Shown piece by piece: positions 1-5,999 of a DNA stretch of 9,218 bases. Both the position numbers and the translations under genes were made by a program. Numbering within the stretch: the stretch's first letter is position 1; each line of letters begins with the position of its first letter. A model generated the notes under the pieces. It was not told the DNA's origin and ran no database searches. It worked only from the letters and a program-made list of their open reading frames with translations. The DNA lies in assembly GCA_021826035.1 (NCBI GenBank), contig JAKBBE010000112.1:1-9218 (forward strand), read 5' to 3'. The stretch is from Pseudomonadota bacterium (lineage in GTDB: Bacteria; Pseudomonadota; Gammaproteobacteria; Steroidobacterales; Steroidobacteraceae).

Positions 1-17
1 GGCGGCGAGCCGGCCGT

Positions 18-257
18 TCAGGCCGGCTTGCCGCCGATTTCTCCGGCGAGCACCGCGCGCAGCTGCGTCAGATCGTGGATGCGCTGGGCGGTCTTGCGCA
101 GCGCCTGGATATCGACCTCGTGCGCCGCGTACAGGGCGCGGTATTCGAGTTCGGCGACGCGCAGGGCGTGAAGGGTATTGCGCCAGCGTTCCGCGAGCGT
201 CTGACGTGCCGCGGCCGAGAGGGCCGCCTTCCACCGGCTGTGTGTGTCGAGTCTCAT
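18..257 (-). CDS. Small unrecognised protein, 79 aa, probable PhoB target
   Basis: I do not recognise this family. The 79-residue product is mostly predicted helix, rich in Ala, Arg and Leu, with no signal peptide, membrane segment or cysteines, so a soluble cytoplasmic helical protein is likely. The ATG at 257-255 is chosen because a GGAG Shine-Dalgarno (minus strand, in CAGGAGTAGGACAG) lies just upstream. The stop is at 20-18. The gene is divergent from the marR-emrAB operon. Four CTGT repeats at 11-bp spacing (298-337) read toward it, which suggests induction under phosphate limitation. That assignment is inference. A neighbour beyond the window start may be the real Pho-regulated partner. 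Confidence 0.6.
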   Translation of the reverse strand: MRLDTHSRWKAALSAAARQTLAERWRNTLHALRVAELEYRALYAAHEVDIQALRKTAQRIHDLTQLRAVLAGEIGGKPA

Positions 258-297
258 CTGTCCTACTCCTGCAGTGCGCGCATCATCGCCACCCCGT

Positions 298-337
298 GTG
301 ACAGTCCCGGGACAGCCCGTTCACAGCTTTATTACAG
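298..337 (-). promoter_or_regulatory. Tandem PhoB-box-like repeats (4 x CTGT, 11-bp period)
   Basis: On the minus strand CTGT occurs at 337-334, 326-323, 315-312 and 304-301, exactly 11 bp apart. The seven-base units read CTGTAAT, CTGTGAA, CTGTCCC and CTGTCAC. A Pho box is known as two CTGTCAT-like 7-mers separated by 4 AT-rich bases, and the first pair with spacer AAAG fits well. The second pair has a GC-rich spacer and fits less well. A weak -10 candidate, GATGAT, lies about 10 bp downstream at 285-280, where a PhoB-activated promoter would have it. The direction points to the 18-257 gene. Confidence 0.6.
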
Positions 338-385
338 TCACGCTCCAGCTTAAGTAGCGCGCTCCGTCGGGTCTGACGCGGCCGC

Positions 386-414
386 TTGAAATGAACAGTA
401 ACTGCCTCTACAAT
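386..414 (+). promoter_or_regulatory. Sigma-70 promoter of the marR-emrAB operon
   Basis: TTGAAA at 386-391 and TACAAT at 409-414 are separated by 17 bp, which is close to the sigma-70 consensus. The predicted start of transcription is near 420-422. It lies on the palindrome GCCTAGGC and just before the 442-459 inverted repeat, so a repressor bound at either site would block initiation. Confidence 0.75.
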
Positions 415-418
415 AGCG

Positions 419-426
419 GCCTAGGC
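419..426. promoter_or_regulatory. GCCTAGGC palindrome at the predicted transcription start
   Basis: This perfect 8-bp palindrome overlaps the predicted +1. The nine bases GCCTAGGCA recur at 972-980, in front of emrA. Two copies of this motif, one before each of two genes of the same operon, suggest a shared operator, but this is inference. Confidence 0.4.
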
Positions 427-441
427 AGATATATGTTCAGA

Positions 442-459
442 TATCTCTTACGAGAGATA
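442..459. promoter_or_regulatory. 18-bp inverted repeat, candidate MarR operator
   Basis: TATCTCT and AGAGATA form perfect 7-bp arms around TACG, between the predicted transcription start and the marR start codon. A looser GATAT-N12-ATATC dyad overlaps it at about 428-445... its arms are at 428-432 and 441-445, so the spacing is eight bases. MarR dimers usually bind 16-20-bp palindromes in their own promoters, so autorepression is the natural reading. Confidence 0.6.
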
Positions 460-472
460 GGCGTGGAGACGG

Positions 473-943
473 GTGTTGGCGAACATCTACGACATTGAAA
501 CGTACGAGCCGAGCGAGAGCATCGGGTATCTCATGACCCGAGTGAAGGTCGAGATGCTCGCGGCGCTCGATCGAGAACTCGCGGCGGACGCTCACCTGTC
601 CGCACTGGGAGTGACTTCGGCGCAGTTCGTGGTGATGGTGCGGCTGGTGGGGACGGCAGATCGCAAGTCGGCATCCGACCTCTGCAAGGACCTGTCCTAT
701 GACGCCGGCGCGATGACTCGGATGATTGATCGGCTCGAGAAGAAGGGACTGGTGCGCCGGATGCGCTGCGTGAAGGACCGCCGTCTGATTTATCTCGAGG
801 CCACCGAGGCAGGGCGCGCGGCGTATCCGCGCATGCTGGAGATTTCCGTGGCGGTGCAGAACCGCTTTCTGCGCGGGATGGAGCTACCAGACGCACGCAG
901 ATTGAGAGATTACCTGACCCGCATGCTGCACAACGCGGGTTGA
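473..943 (+). CDS. MarR-family transcriptional regulator of the efflux operon
   Basis: This 156-residue protein has the usual MarR length and layout. N-terminal and C-terminal helices would form the dimer interface. A winged helix-turn-helix at about residues 66-111 contains SASDLCKDLSYDAGAMTR, then DRLEKKGLVRR, then the wing motif KDRR (101-104) before YLEATEAGR. It probably represses its own operon and is released by a ligand exported by the downstream pump, as EmrR/MprA is known to do for emrAB. The start is taken as GTG 473, although TTG 476 gives better spacing (about 7 nt) from GGAG at 465-468. It is the first gene of the operon, followed 95 bp later by the emrA-like gene. The family call is firm; the ligand is unknown. 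Confidence 0.9.
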   Translation: MLANIYDIETYEPSESIGYLMTRVKVEMLAALDRELAADAHLSALGVTSAQFVVMVRLVGTADRKSASDLCKDLSYDAGAMTRMIDRLEKKGLVRRMRCVKDRRLIYLEATEAGRAAYPRMLEISVAVQNRFLRGMELPDARRLRDYLTRMLHNAG

Positions 944-970
944 ATCGCCGAGTTTTTTGCGACAGACGGT

Positions 971-980
971 TGCCTAGGCA
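971..980. promoter_or_regulatory. TGCCTAGGCA palindrome between marR and emrA
   Basis: This perfect 10-bp palindrome lies in the 95-bp gap between the regulator stop and the chosen emrA start. It repeats the GCCTAGGCA found at the operon's transcription start (419-427). It could be a second regulator site acting on emrA. Confidence 0.4.
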
Positions 981-1038
981 TACATCGCCGCGGCAGCAAG
1001 AAGAGGATTCGGCGGACACCGCCGGGAGCAAACGCATC

Positions 1039-2373
1039 ATGACGAGTGCCAAAGACAGGACGAATTCACTCTGGGGCAGCCCCCGGGCGCGATGGCTCAC
1101 GGCAGTCGGCGTGGTCGTCGTCCTCGCCGGCATCGGCTACGGGGCGTATTGGTACAGCTACGCCCGGTTCGTCGAGTACACGGATGACGCCTATGTGAGC
1201 GGCAACGTGGTGCAGATCACACCGCGGATCTCCGGCACGGTGGTCGCCATCGATGCCAACAACACGCAATTCGTGAAATCGGGCGAGCCGCTGGTGCAGC
1301 TCGATCAGGCCAACGCGCAAGTGACGCTGCAGAAGGCCGAGGCGCAGCTTGCAAGCACGGTACGCCAGGTGCGCAACCTGTTCGCCACGACCGATGAACT
1401 GCGCGCCGACGTGCAGGTGAGCCGCACGGCGCTGACCCAGGCGAAATCCGACTACGCGCGCCGTGCGCGCCTGGCGCGCACGGGCGCGATCTCGGGCGAG
1501 GATCTGCAGCATGCGCTCGACGCCGTCAATGCCGCACGTGCAGCGCTCGCGGCTGCCGAACAGCGGCTGGCGGCCAACCGGGCATGGGTTGATCACACCA
1601 CCATCGCCAGCAATCCGGCCGTGCAGGCCACCGCAGCCGCAGTGCACGCGGCCTACCTGACGTACGCGCGCACAGTGCTCCCGGCGCCCGTGTCGGGGTT
1701 CGTCGCCAAGCGCGACGTGCAGCTCGGCCAGCACGTGGGTCCGGGCATGTCCCTGATGTCCGTGGTGCCGCTGAATCAGGTCTGGGTGGATGCCAACTTC
1801 AAAGAGTCCCAACTGGCCGACATGCGCATCGGTCAGCCGGTGCGGCTGGTGTCCGACCTCTACGGCAGCAACGTGGTCTTTCACGGACACGTGATCGGCT
1901 TCGGCGCCGGCACCGGCTCGGCCTTCTCGCTGCTGCCGCCGCAGAACGCCACCGGCAACTGGATCAAGATCGTGCAGCGCGTACCGGTGCGCATCGCGCT
2001 CGATCCGAAGGAACTCGCGCAGCATCCGTTGCAGATCGGTCTGTCCATGGACGCGTACGTCGACGTTCGGCACGATCGCTCGCCACGACTGCCGGAGGTG
2101 GCCAGTACGGCTCCGGCAGCCTCGACCGATGTGTTCAGCTCCGTCGATGCGCAGGCGAATCGCGCCATTCGACAGATCATCGCCGCGAACGATCCGACCC
2201 CGACCCGCGTCGATCGCACGGCCGGGCGAGTCCGAGCCGAGGATGCGCGGTTGAACGGCCTGCGGGGCGTCGCCAAGGGGCACGCCGGGCGCGATGCAGA
2301 GCGGGTGGCCGCGGACGGCCGAGCGGGCACGCGCTCGACCCGGCTGCTGCGTTCCGGGCACTGGCTGTACTGA
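1039..2373 (+). CDS. emrA: EmrA/HlyD-family membrane-fusion (periplasmic adaptor) protein
   Basis: This adaptor would link the inner-membrane MFS pump (next gene) to an outer-membrane channel. Of 444 residues, about 20-40 form a single N-terminal membrane anchor. YTDDAYVSGNVVQITP (47-62) begins the lipoyl/biotinyl-like half typical of EmrA. A coiled-coil hairpin spans about 92-180. The returning lipoyl half is at PAPVSGFVAKRDVQLGQHV (215-233), and beta-barrel sequence such as VWVDANFKESQL (248-259) follows. ATG 1039 is chosen because GGGAG (1024-1028) precedes it and the anchor then starts near the N-terminus. A TTG at 940 overlapping the marR stop would add an implausible Arg-rich leader. 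The usual EmrA ending is reached near residue 385; the last 59 or so residues are Arg/Gly-rich and unlike the family. The emrB-like gene starts 15 bp after the stop. Confidence 0.9.
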   Translation: MTSAKDRTNSLWGSPRARWLTAVGVVVVLAGIGYGAYWYSYARFVEYTDDAYVSGNVVQITPRISGTVVAIDANNTQFVKSGEPLVQLDQANAQVTLQKAEAQLASTVRQVRNLFATTDELRADVQVSRTALTQAKSDYARRARLARTGAISGEDLQHALDAVNAARAALAAAEQRLAANRAWVDHTTIASNPAVQATAAAVHAAYLTYARTVLPAPVSGFVAKRDVQLGQHVGPGMSLMSVVPLNQVWVDANFKESQLADMRIGQPVRLVSDLYGSNVVFHGHVIGFGAGTGSAFSLLPPQNATGNWIKIVQRVPVRIALDPKELAQHPLQIGLSMDAYVDVRHDRSPRLPEVASTAPAASTDVFSSVDAQANRAIRQIIAANDPTPTRVDRTAGRVRAEDARLNGLRGVAKGHAGRDAERVAADGRAGTRSTRLLRSGHWLY

Positions 2374-2388
2374 GGGAGTGCCGGTCCC

Positions 2389-3978
2389 ATGAGCGAATCT
2401 CTCGTGCCGAGCACACCGGCACCGCCGCCGGTGGCGGCACCGGGCGCACTGCCGCCGCTGCAGGGAATGGCCGTCGTGCTCGGCACGATCGCGCTGTCGC
2501 TGGCGACGTTCATGAACGTGCTCGACACGTCGATTGCCAACGTGTCGATTCCGGCGATCGCAGGGGATCTCGGGGTCTCGCCCGATCAGGGCACCTGGGT
2601 GATCACGTCGTTTGCGGTGGCCAATGCCATCTCGATGCCGCTCACGGGCTGGCTGACGCGCCGCGTGGGGCAGGTGCGTCTGTTCACCGCCTCGACCATT
2701 CTGTTCGTGCTCTCCTCGGCATTGTGCGGCCTGGCGCCGACCTTCTCGCTGCTGGTGGCGTTTCGGGCGCTGCAGGGTCTGGTCGCCGGCCCGATGATCC
2801 CGCTGTCGCAGGCGCTGCTGCTCTCGAGCTATCCGAAAGCCAAGGCCGGCGCGGCGCTCGGGGTCTGGTCCATGACCACTCTGGTGGCCCCGGTCGTCGG
2901 GCCGGTGCTCGGTGGCTGGATCACGGACAACATCTCCTGGCCGTGGATCTTCTACATCAACGTGCCGGTCGGCATCGTCGCCGCGCTGCTCACCTGGAGC
3001 ATCTATCGCCAGCGCGAAACCCCGACCGTGAAGCTACCGATCGACATGGTCGGGCTCGGGCTGCTCATCGTGTGGGTCGGCGCGCTGCAGGTCATGCTCG
3101 ACAAGGGTAAGAACCTCGACTGGTTCAACTCCCCGCTCATCGTCTCGCTGTCCATCATCGCGGTGATCGCGTTCGTCGTGTTCCTCATCTGGGAGCTCAC
3201 GGATCGGCATCCGGTGGTCGACTTGAGCCTCTTCCGCCGGCGCAACTTCTTGGTCAGCTCAGTGGCCATGTCGATCGGCTACGGGCTGTTCTTCGGCAAC
3301 GTGGTACTGCTGCCGCTCTGGCTGCAGCAATACATGGGGTACACCGCGACGCTCGCCGGCCTGGTCCTCGCTCCGGTCGGGCTGTTGGCGATCCTGATGA
3401 CACCGATGGTCGGCCGTCTGGTCGATCGGCTCGACCCGCGCTGGTTCGTCACGGTGTCCTTCCTGGTGTTCGCCCTGGTCATGTTCATGCGCTCGCACTT
3501 CACGACCCAGGCGAATTTCCAGACGCTGCTGCTGCCGACGGTGATCCAGGGCGCGGCGATGGCCACGTTCTTCATCCCGCTGCTGGCCTTGGCGTTCTCA
3601 GGACTCGAACCGGATCGCATCGCCTCGGCGTCCGGCCTGATCAATTTCTCGCGCATCACGGCGAGCTCATTTGCGACCTCGATCACGACCACGCTGTGGT
3701 GGCAGCGCGCGACGCTGCACCATGCACAGCTGGTCGAGCGGCTCACCTCCAATCCCCAGGCCCAGCAGTTCATGGCTCATGCGCGTGCGATGGGGTTGTC
3801 GCGCCAGCAGGGCGGCCTGATGCTCAATCAGATGGTGACCCAGCAGGCGTACATGCTCTCGGCCGACGACATCTTCTACGTCTCGGGGTATCTGTTCGTG
3901 GCCATGGTGGTGCTGATCTGGTTCGCCCGACCGACCAAGACTGCGATGTCGGCCGAGGTCTCCGCCGGCGCGCACTGA
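2389..3978 (+). CDS. emrB: EmrB/DHA2-family MFS multidrug:proton antiporter
   Basis: This inner-membrane secondary transporter exports drugs in exchange for protons, together with the adjacent EmrA-type adaptor. Its 529 residues fit the 14-helix DHA2 (EmrB/QacA) family. Helix 1 carries NVLDTSIANVSIP (43-55) with the conserved Asp46. The motif A loop is GWLTRRVGQVRLF (87-99). Motif C, the antiporter signature, is APVVGPVLGG (167-176). The ATG at 2389 has GGGAG at 2374-2378, 10 nt upstream. A Pro/Ala-rich stretch of about 22 residues precedes helix 1. No outer-membrane channel gene follows, unlike many marR-nodT-emrAB clusters. The stop is only 6 bp from the stop of the convergent CYTH gene, and no clear terminator lies between them. 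Confidence 0.93.
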   Translation: MSESLVPSTPAPPPVAAPGALPPLQGMAVVLGTIALSLATFMNVLDTSIANVSIPAIAGDLGVSPDQGTWVITSFAVANAISMPLTGWLTRRVGQVRLFTASTILFVLSSALCGLAPTFSLLVAFRALQGLVAGPMIPLSQALLLSSYPKAKAGAALGVWSMTTLVAPVVGPVLGGWITDNISWPWIFYINVPVGIVAALLTWSIYRQRETPTVKLPIDMVGLGLLIVWVGALQVMLDKGKNLDWFNSPLIVSLSIIAVIAFVVFLIWELTDRHPVVDLSLFRRRNFLVSSVAMSIGYGLFFGNVVLLPLWLQQYMGYTATLAGLVLAPVGLLAILMTPMVGRLVDRLDPRWFVTVSFLVFALVMFMRSHFTTQANFQTLLLPTVIQGAAMATFFIPLLALAFSGLEPDRIASASGLINFSRITASSFATSITTTLWWQRATLHHAQLVERLTSNPQAQQFMAHARAMGLSRQQGGLMLNQMVTQQAYMLSADDIFYVSGYLFVAMVVLIWFARPTKTAMSAEVSAGAH

Positions 3979-3984
3979 GTCCCT

Positions 3985-4677
3985 TCAGGGGCGCGGCGGG
4001 TGCAGTGCGGCGGCACGGATCCCGGCGGCGAATTTGTTCTCCCGCGCCGGCTCGAGGCCGCAGGCGCCGCGCAGGGCATCCACCAGGGGCAGCAGCGCCT
4101 CGGGGGCGCCCTCGGTCAGCTCCACCTCGACCCGGCGCAGCCGCTCGAGCGGCCGCTGCGTGGCGTCGAGCAGCTGGGTGTCATCCAGCGCGATTTCCCC
4201 GATCTGCCCCGGGGACGCTTCCGGGTGCACCGCAAAGCGTTCCCGGCGGGTGTGCGCGCTGAACAGAGGGTGCAGCGCCGTGCGGCCGAGCGTGCGCCTG
4301 AGCCAGGATCCGACCGGGCCGTCCCCGCCGTCGGGGCCCGTGGCGCCGTCGGCGAGGGTCTCGGTGATCTCGCGGCGCTCAGCCCGGTCCGTCCGGGCCG
4401 AACGCAGGCTCTTCAGCGTCGCCTCGGCGCGCGATCCGTCCCGGCGCACCCGCAGGGCGAACCCGGCGCGCAGGACCTGCCAATCCAGCGTATCGAGGTA
4501 GGTGTCGTGCAGCACCTGGGGCGCCCGCGGCTCGACCCTCACCCCGAGCGCAGCCGCAGGGGTGCCGAGCCAGCGGCGGACCGCGGCCAGATCCTCGGTG
4601 GCCAGCTGCCACTCGATTTCCAGGGCGTCTCGGGACGGCCGCGGCGGGGGCGTCTGTGCAGGGTGCTCGGCGGCCAT
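3985..4677 (-). CDS. CYTH-domain protein (inorganic triphosphatase-like), no CHAD domain
   Basis: CYTH proteins fold into an eight-stranded tunnel that binds triphosphates and divalent metal; bacterial members are often inorganic triphosphatases such as YgiF. This 230-residue protein shows YLDTLDWQVLRAGFALRVRR (60-79), a hallmark CYTH segment, then Lys89, RRER (144-147), acidic EIALDD (161-166), VEVELTEG (183-190) and NKFAAG (214-219). The N-terminal signature ExExK reads EIEWQ at 20-24, with Gln in place of Lys. It has a CYTH domain only; the C-terminal CHAD domain of YgiF is absent. The ATG at 4677 is chosen because the open frame further upstream runs back through tRNA-His and tRNA-Arg and is spurious there. 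No strong Shine-Dalgarno is seen. Activity is uncertain given the altered motif. Confidence 0.8.
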   Translation of the reverse strand: MAAEHPAQTPPPRPSRDALEIEWQLATEDLAAVRRWLGTPAAALGVRVEPRAPQVLHDTYLDTLDWQVLRAGFALRVRRDGSRAEATLKSLRSARTDRAERREITETLADGATGPDGGDGPVGSWLRRTLGRTALHPLFSAHTRRERFAVHPEASPGQIGEIALDDTQLLDATQRPLERLRRVEVELTEGAPEALLPLVDALRGACGLEPARENKFAAGIRAAALHPPRP

Positions 4678-4783
4678 GGGCAGGCGTGCGGGCTTCTGAG
4701 GGAGGGTGGCGGCCCCATCATAGCCCGGTCCGTCCGGCCGGCTGTACTCGCCGCAGTGGGCGGCCCGGGGGGTAAAATCCAAA

Positions 4784-4813
4784 TTGACGCTGGCGCCCGT
4801 GGTTACGTATGAT
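4784..4813 (+). promoter_or_regulatory. Promoter of the tRNA operon, with GC-rich discriminator
   Basis: TTGACG (4784-4789) and TATGAT (4808-4813) are spaced 18 bp apart. The bases right after the -10 are TCGCGCCCCC, a GC-rich discriminator of the type known from rRNA and tRNA promoters under stringent control. Transcription would start near 4820, leaving a leader of about 50 nt before tRNA-Arg. Confidence 0.65.
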
Positions 4814-4868
4814 TCGCGCCCCCGTGCGGCAGGTCTGGCTTGCGGGCGATTGGGCGATGCCGTTTCGC

Positions 4869-4945
4869 GTGCCCGTAGCTCAGTTGGATAGAGCACCGGC
4901 CTTCTAAGCCGGTGGTCGCAGGTTCGAGTCCTGCCGGGCACGCCA
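4869..4945 (+). tRNA. tRNA-Arg (anticodon TCT)
   Basis: The acceptor stem GTGCCCG (4869-4875) pairs with CGGGCAC (4935-4941), followed by G and an encoded CCA. The anticodon stem CCGGC/GCCGG encloses CTTCTAA, giving anticodon TCT. The T loop is TTCGAGT. All arms are intact, and it is the first gene of the tRNA operon. Confidence 0.97.
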
Positions 4946-4995
4946 GCCGCAGCACGCGGGTGAGCGGGCTGCGCGGGGGGATGGTTGTGACGACG

Positions 4996-5071
4996 GTGGA
5001 CGTAGCTCAGCTGGTAGAGTCCCGGGTTGTGATCCCGGTTGTCGTGGGTTCGAGTCCCATCGTCCACCCCA
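4996..5071 (+). tRNA. tRNA-His (anticodon GTG)
   Basis: GTGGACG pairs with CGTCCAC (5061-5067). An extra G at 4996 pairs with C5068, the G-1:C73 pair that is the known identity feature of tRNA-His. The anticodon loop TTGTGAT gives GTG, and CCA is encoded. It lies 50 nt after tRNA-Arg. Confidence 0.97.
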
Positions 5072-5077
5072 GATTCT

Positions 5078-5104
5078 GCGACAGCCGCATCGGGCGGCTG
5101 TCGC
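5078..5104. other. 11-bp perfect stem-loop between tRNA-His and tRNA-Lys
   Basis: GCGACAGCCGC (5078-5088) and GCGGCTGTCGC (5094-5104) form a perfect stem around ATCGG. It is followed by an A-run (GATAAAAAATT), not a T-run, so it does not look like an intrinsic terminator on the plus strand. It may be a processing or mRNA-structure element of the tRNA precursor. Confidence 0.55.
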
Positions 5105-5115
5105 GATAAAAAATT

Positions 5116-5191
5116 GGGCCGTTAGCTCAGCTGGTAGAGCAGGAGACTCTTAATCTCTTGGTCGTAGGTTCGATCCCTACACGGCCCACCA
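5116..5191 (+). tRNA. tRNA-Lys (anticodon CTT), likely island insertion site
   Basis: GGGCCGT (5116-5122) pairs with ACGGCCC (5181-5187), followed by A and an encoded CCA. The anticodon loop CTCTTAA gives CTT. The gene is complete. Sequence character changes right after its 3' end, from compact chromosome to integrase scraps and toxin-antitoxin genes, which fits integration at the tRNA 3' end. No second copy of the tRNA 3' end is visible in this window. Confidence 0.96.
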
Positions 5192-5212
5192 ATTCGTCTC
5201 AAATACCAGCGG

Positions 5213-5258
5213 CTTGCGAGCATGCGCGGCTCGCAAGGTTCACTGTATGCGCTGTTTT
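5213..5258 (+). terminator. Stem-loop downstream of tRNA-Lys, possible operon terminator
   Basis: CTTGCGAGC (5213-5221) and GCTCGCAAG (5229-5237) form a 9-bp stem with a 7-nt loop. A TTTTT run follows only at about 5254-5258, some 16 nt after the stem, so this is a poor intrinsic terminator. It is still the only candidate end for the tRNA transcript. Confidence 0.35.
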
Positions 5259-5269
5259 TGTGCAGACGC

Positions 5270-5297
5270 CGTGCAGCGACTTACTCGCCGCTGCACG
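5270..5297. repeat. 9-bp inverted repeat in the post-tRNA gap
   Basis: CGTGCAGCG (5270-5278) and CGCTGCACG (5289-5297) flank a 10-nt loop. The surrounding stretch 5192-5690 holds no gene I can support. It contains this stem, the one at 5213-5237, the 36-bp palindrome at 5427-5462, and a short open stretch (about 5460-5564) coding for an Arg/Glu-rich peptide with no start codon. Confidence 0.5.
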
Positions 5298-5426
5298 CAG
5301 TGCACCGAGGCGCACAGGGCTTCCATCCAGCGCATCGTCTCGCCGCTCACGAAGGACGTTTCCTATCATGCGCAGGTCCGAGTAAGGGGCCGCTCGTCCG
5401 AATCGGCGACATTCCCGAACTGGAGT

Positions 5427-5462
5427 TGACCCGCCTATGCAGATCTCTGCATAGGCGGGTCA
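5427..5462. repeat. 36-bp near-continuous palindrome (17-bp perfect arms)
   Basis: The left arm is 5427-5443 (TGACCCGCCTATGCAGA). The two-base centre TC is at 5444-5445, and the right arm at 5446-5462 is the exact reverse complement. There is no T-run after it, so it is not a standard terminator. It lies in the gene-poor zone after tRNA-Lys. It could be a recombination or binding site, or the fused remnant of two inverted ends; its role is unknown. Confidence 0.75.
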
Positions 5463-5693
5463 GGTCCATACCGGGCCGACGAGCGCGACCGCGAGCGGCT
5501 CTACCGGGAACGGGTCCTCCTCCAAGCGCAGCATCCGCTTCCCTTCGCCGACCCCCCGTGCTGACCCGCTCACGTCGCTAGCCCGTCGCCGCCACGATCA
5601 CTCACACCGCACCTCCATCACCGATCGTGAAAGCCAGTCCATCAAATAGCGTGGCGCGTCTCACTCGCCACCAAAGCTCAGCTCGTTGCACGA

Positions 5694-5951
5694 CACCCGC
5701 ATTTGCTCAGCGTCAATCGTGTCACGTGGGCGCTCCGATGCCGCGCGGTAAACGGATCATTGGCCGCTGTCTTCGACTCTCCACGCGGAGAGGTGCTGAT
5801 TCACGAGCCGTCCTTCTTTGCTTGGTTCCTTGGCCTCAGCGGCCGTGCCGAGCCGCGCGCCGGGCGCAGGGCGGGGCGGCGGCTGCGGGGGCCGATGGTA
5901 ATCGAGAACAATCGTGGTGGGCCCTGCTGAAGAAGCCAGGATCTCCGCTCC
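5694..5951 (+). repeat. 258-bp direct repeat, copy 1, with a 75-codon ORF
   Basis: It aligns without gaps to 8569-8826 with 35 mismatches by hand count (about 86% identity). A plus-strand frame from TTG 5703 to TGA 5928-5930 gives 75 aa, 62 of them identical in copy 2, and the stop is shared. Inside it, mismatches fall 11, 4 and 15 on codon positions 1, 2 and 3, suggesting past selection on a protein. A minus-strand frame is nearly as well conserved, so the strand is not fully settled. In copy 1 the plus frame stays open back to 5631, hinting at a longer gene. I do not recognise the product. The repeat ends only 11 nt before the higBA promoter. Confidence 0.8.
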
Positions 5952-5961
5952 AGACTGCAGC

Positions 5962-5989
5962 TTGCGACTATACGCAACTTGCGTATAAT
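5962..5989 (+). promoter_or_regulatory. higBA promoter with 19-bp operator palindrome
   Basis: TTGCGA (5962-5967) and TATAAT (5984-5989) are 16 bp apart. Between and overlapping them, TATACGCAA-C-TTGCGTATA (5969-5987) is a perfect 19-bp palindrome. HTH antitoxins are known to repress their own operons by binding such sites. Transcription should start near 5996-5997, just 3-4 nt before ATG 6000, so the toxin message would be leaderless or nearly so. Confidence 0.8.
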
Positions 5990-5999
5990 GCTCACTGTC

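Noticed and set aside
940..1038. TTG start for emrA overlapping the marR stop
   Set aside because: It would add an Arg-rich, non-family leader; ATG 1039 has a GGGAG site and puts the membrane anchor where EmrA proteins have it.
1066..2361. Long minus-strand open frame opposite emrA
   Set aside because: It is a shadow of the GC-rich emrA coding frame; its His/Gly/Arg-rich composition is not protein-like.
3976..3998. Terminator between emrB and the CYTH gene
   Set aside because: Only a 3-4-bp CCC/GGG stem is present, with no T-run.
4678..5067. N-terminal extension of the CYTH gene (a 360-aa open frame, minus strand)
   Set aside because: The extra 130 codons are antisense to tRNA-His and tRNA-Arg, and the translated peptides are the well-known spurious kind from tRNA complements.
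5214..5429. Possible Cys-rich small protein after tRNA-Lys
   Set aside because: CMRCFC and CTQC hint at a zinc ribbon, but there is no ribosome-binding site, the region is full of stem-loops, and competing frames are equally open.
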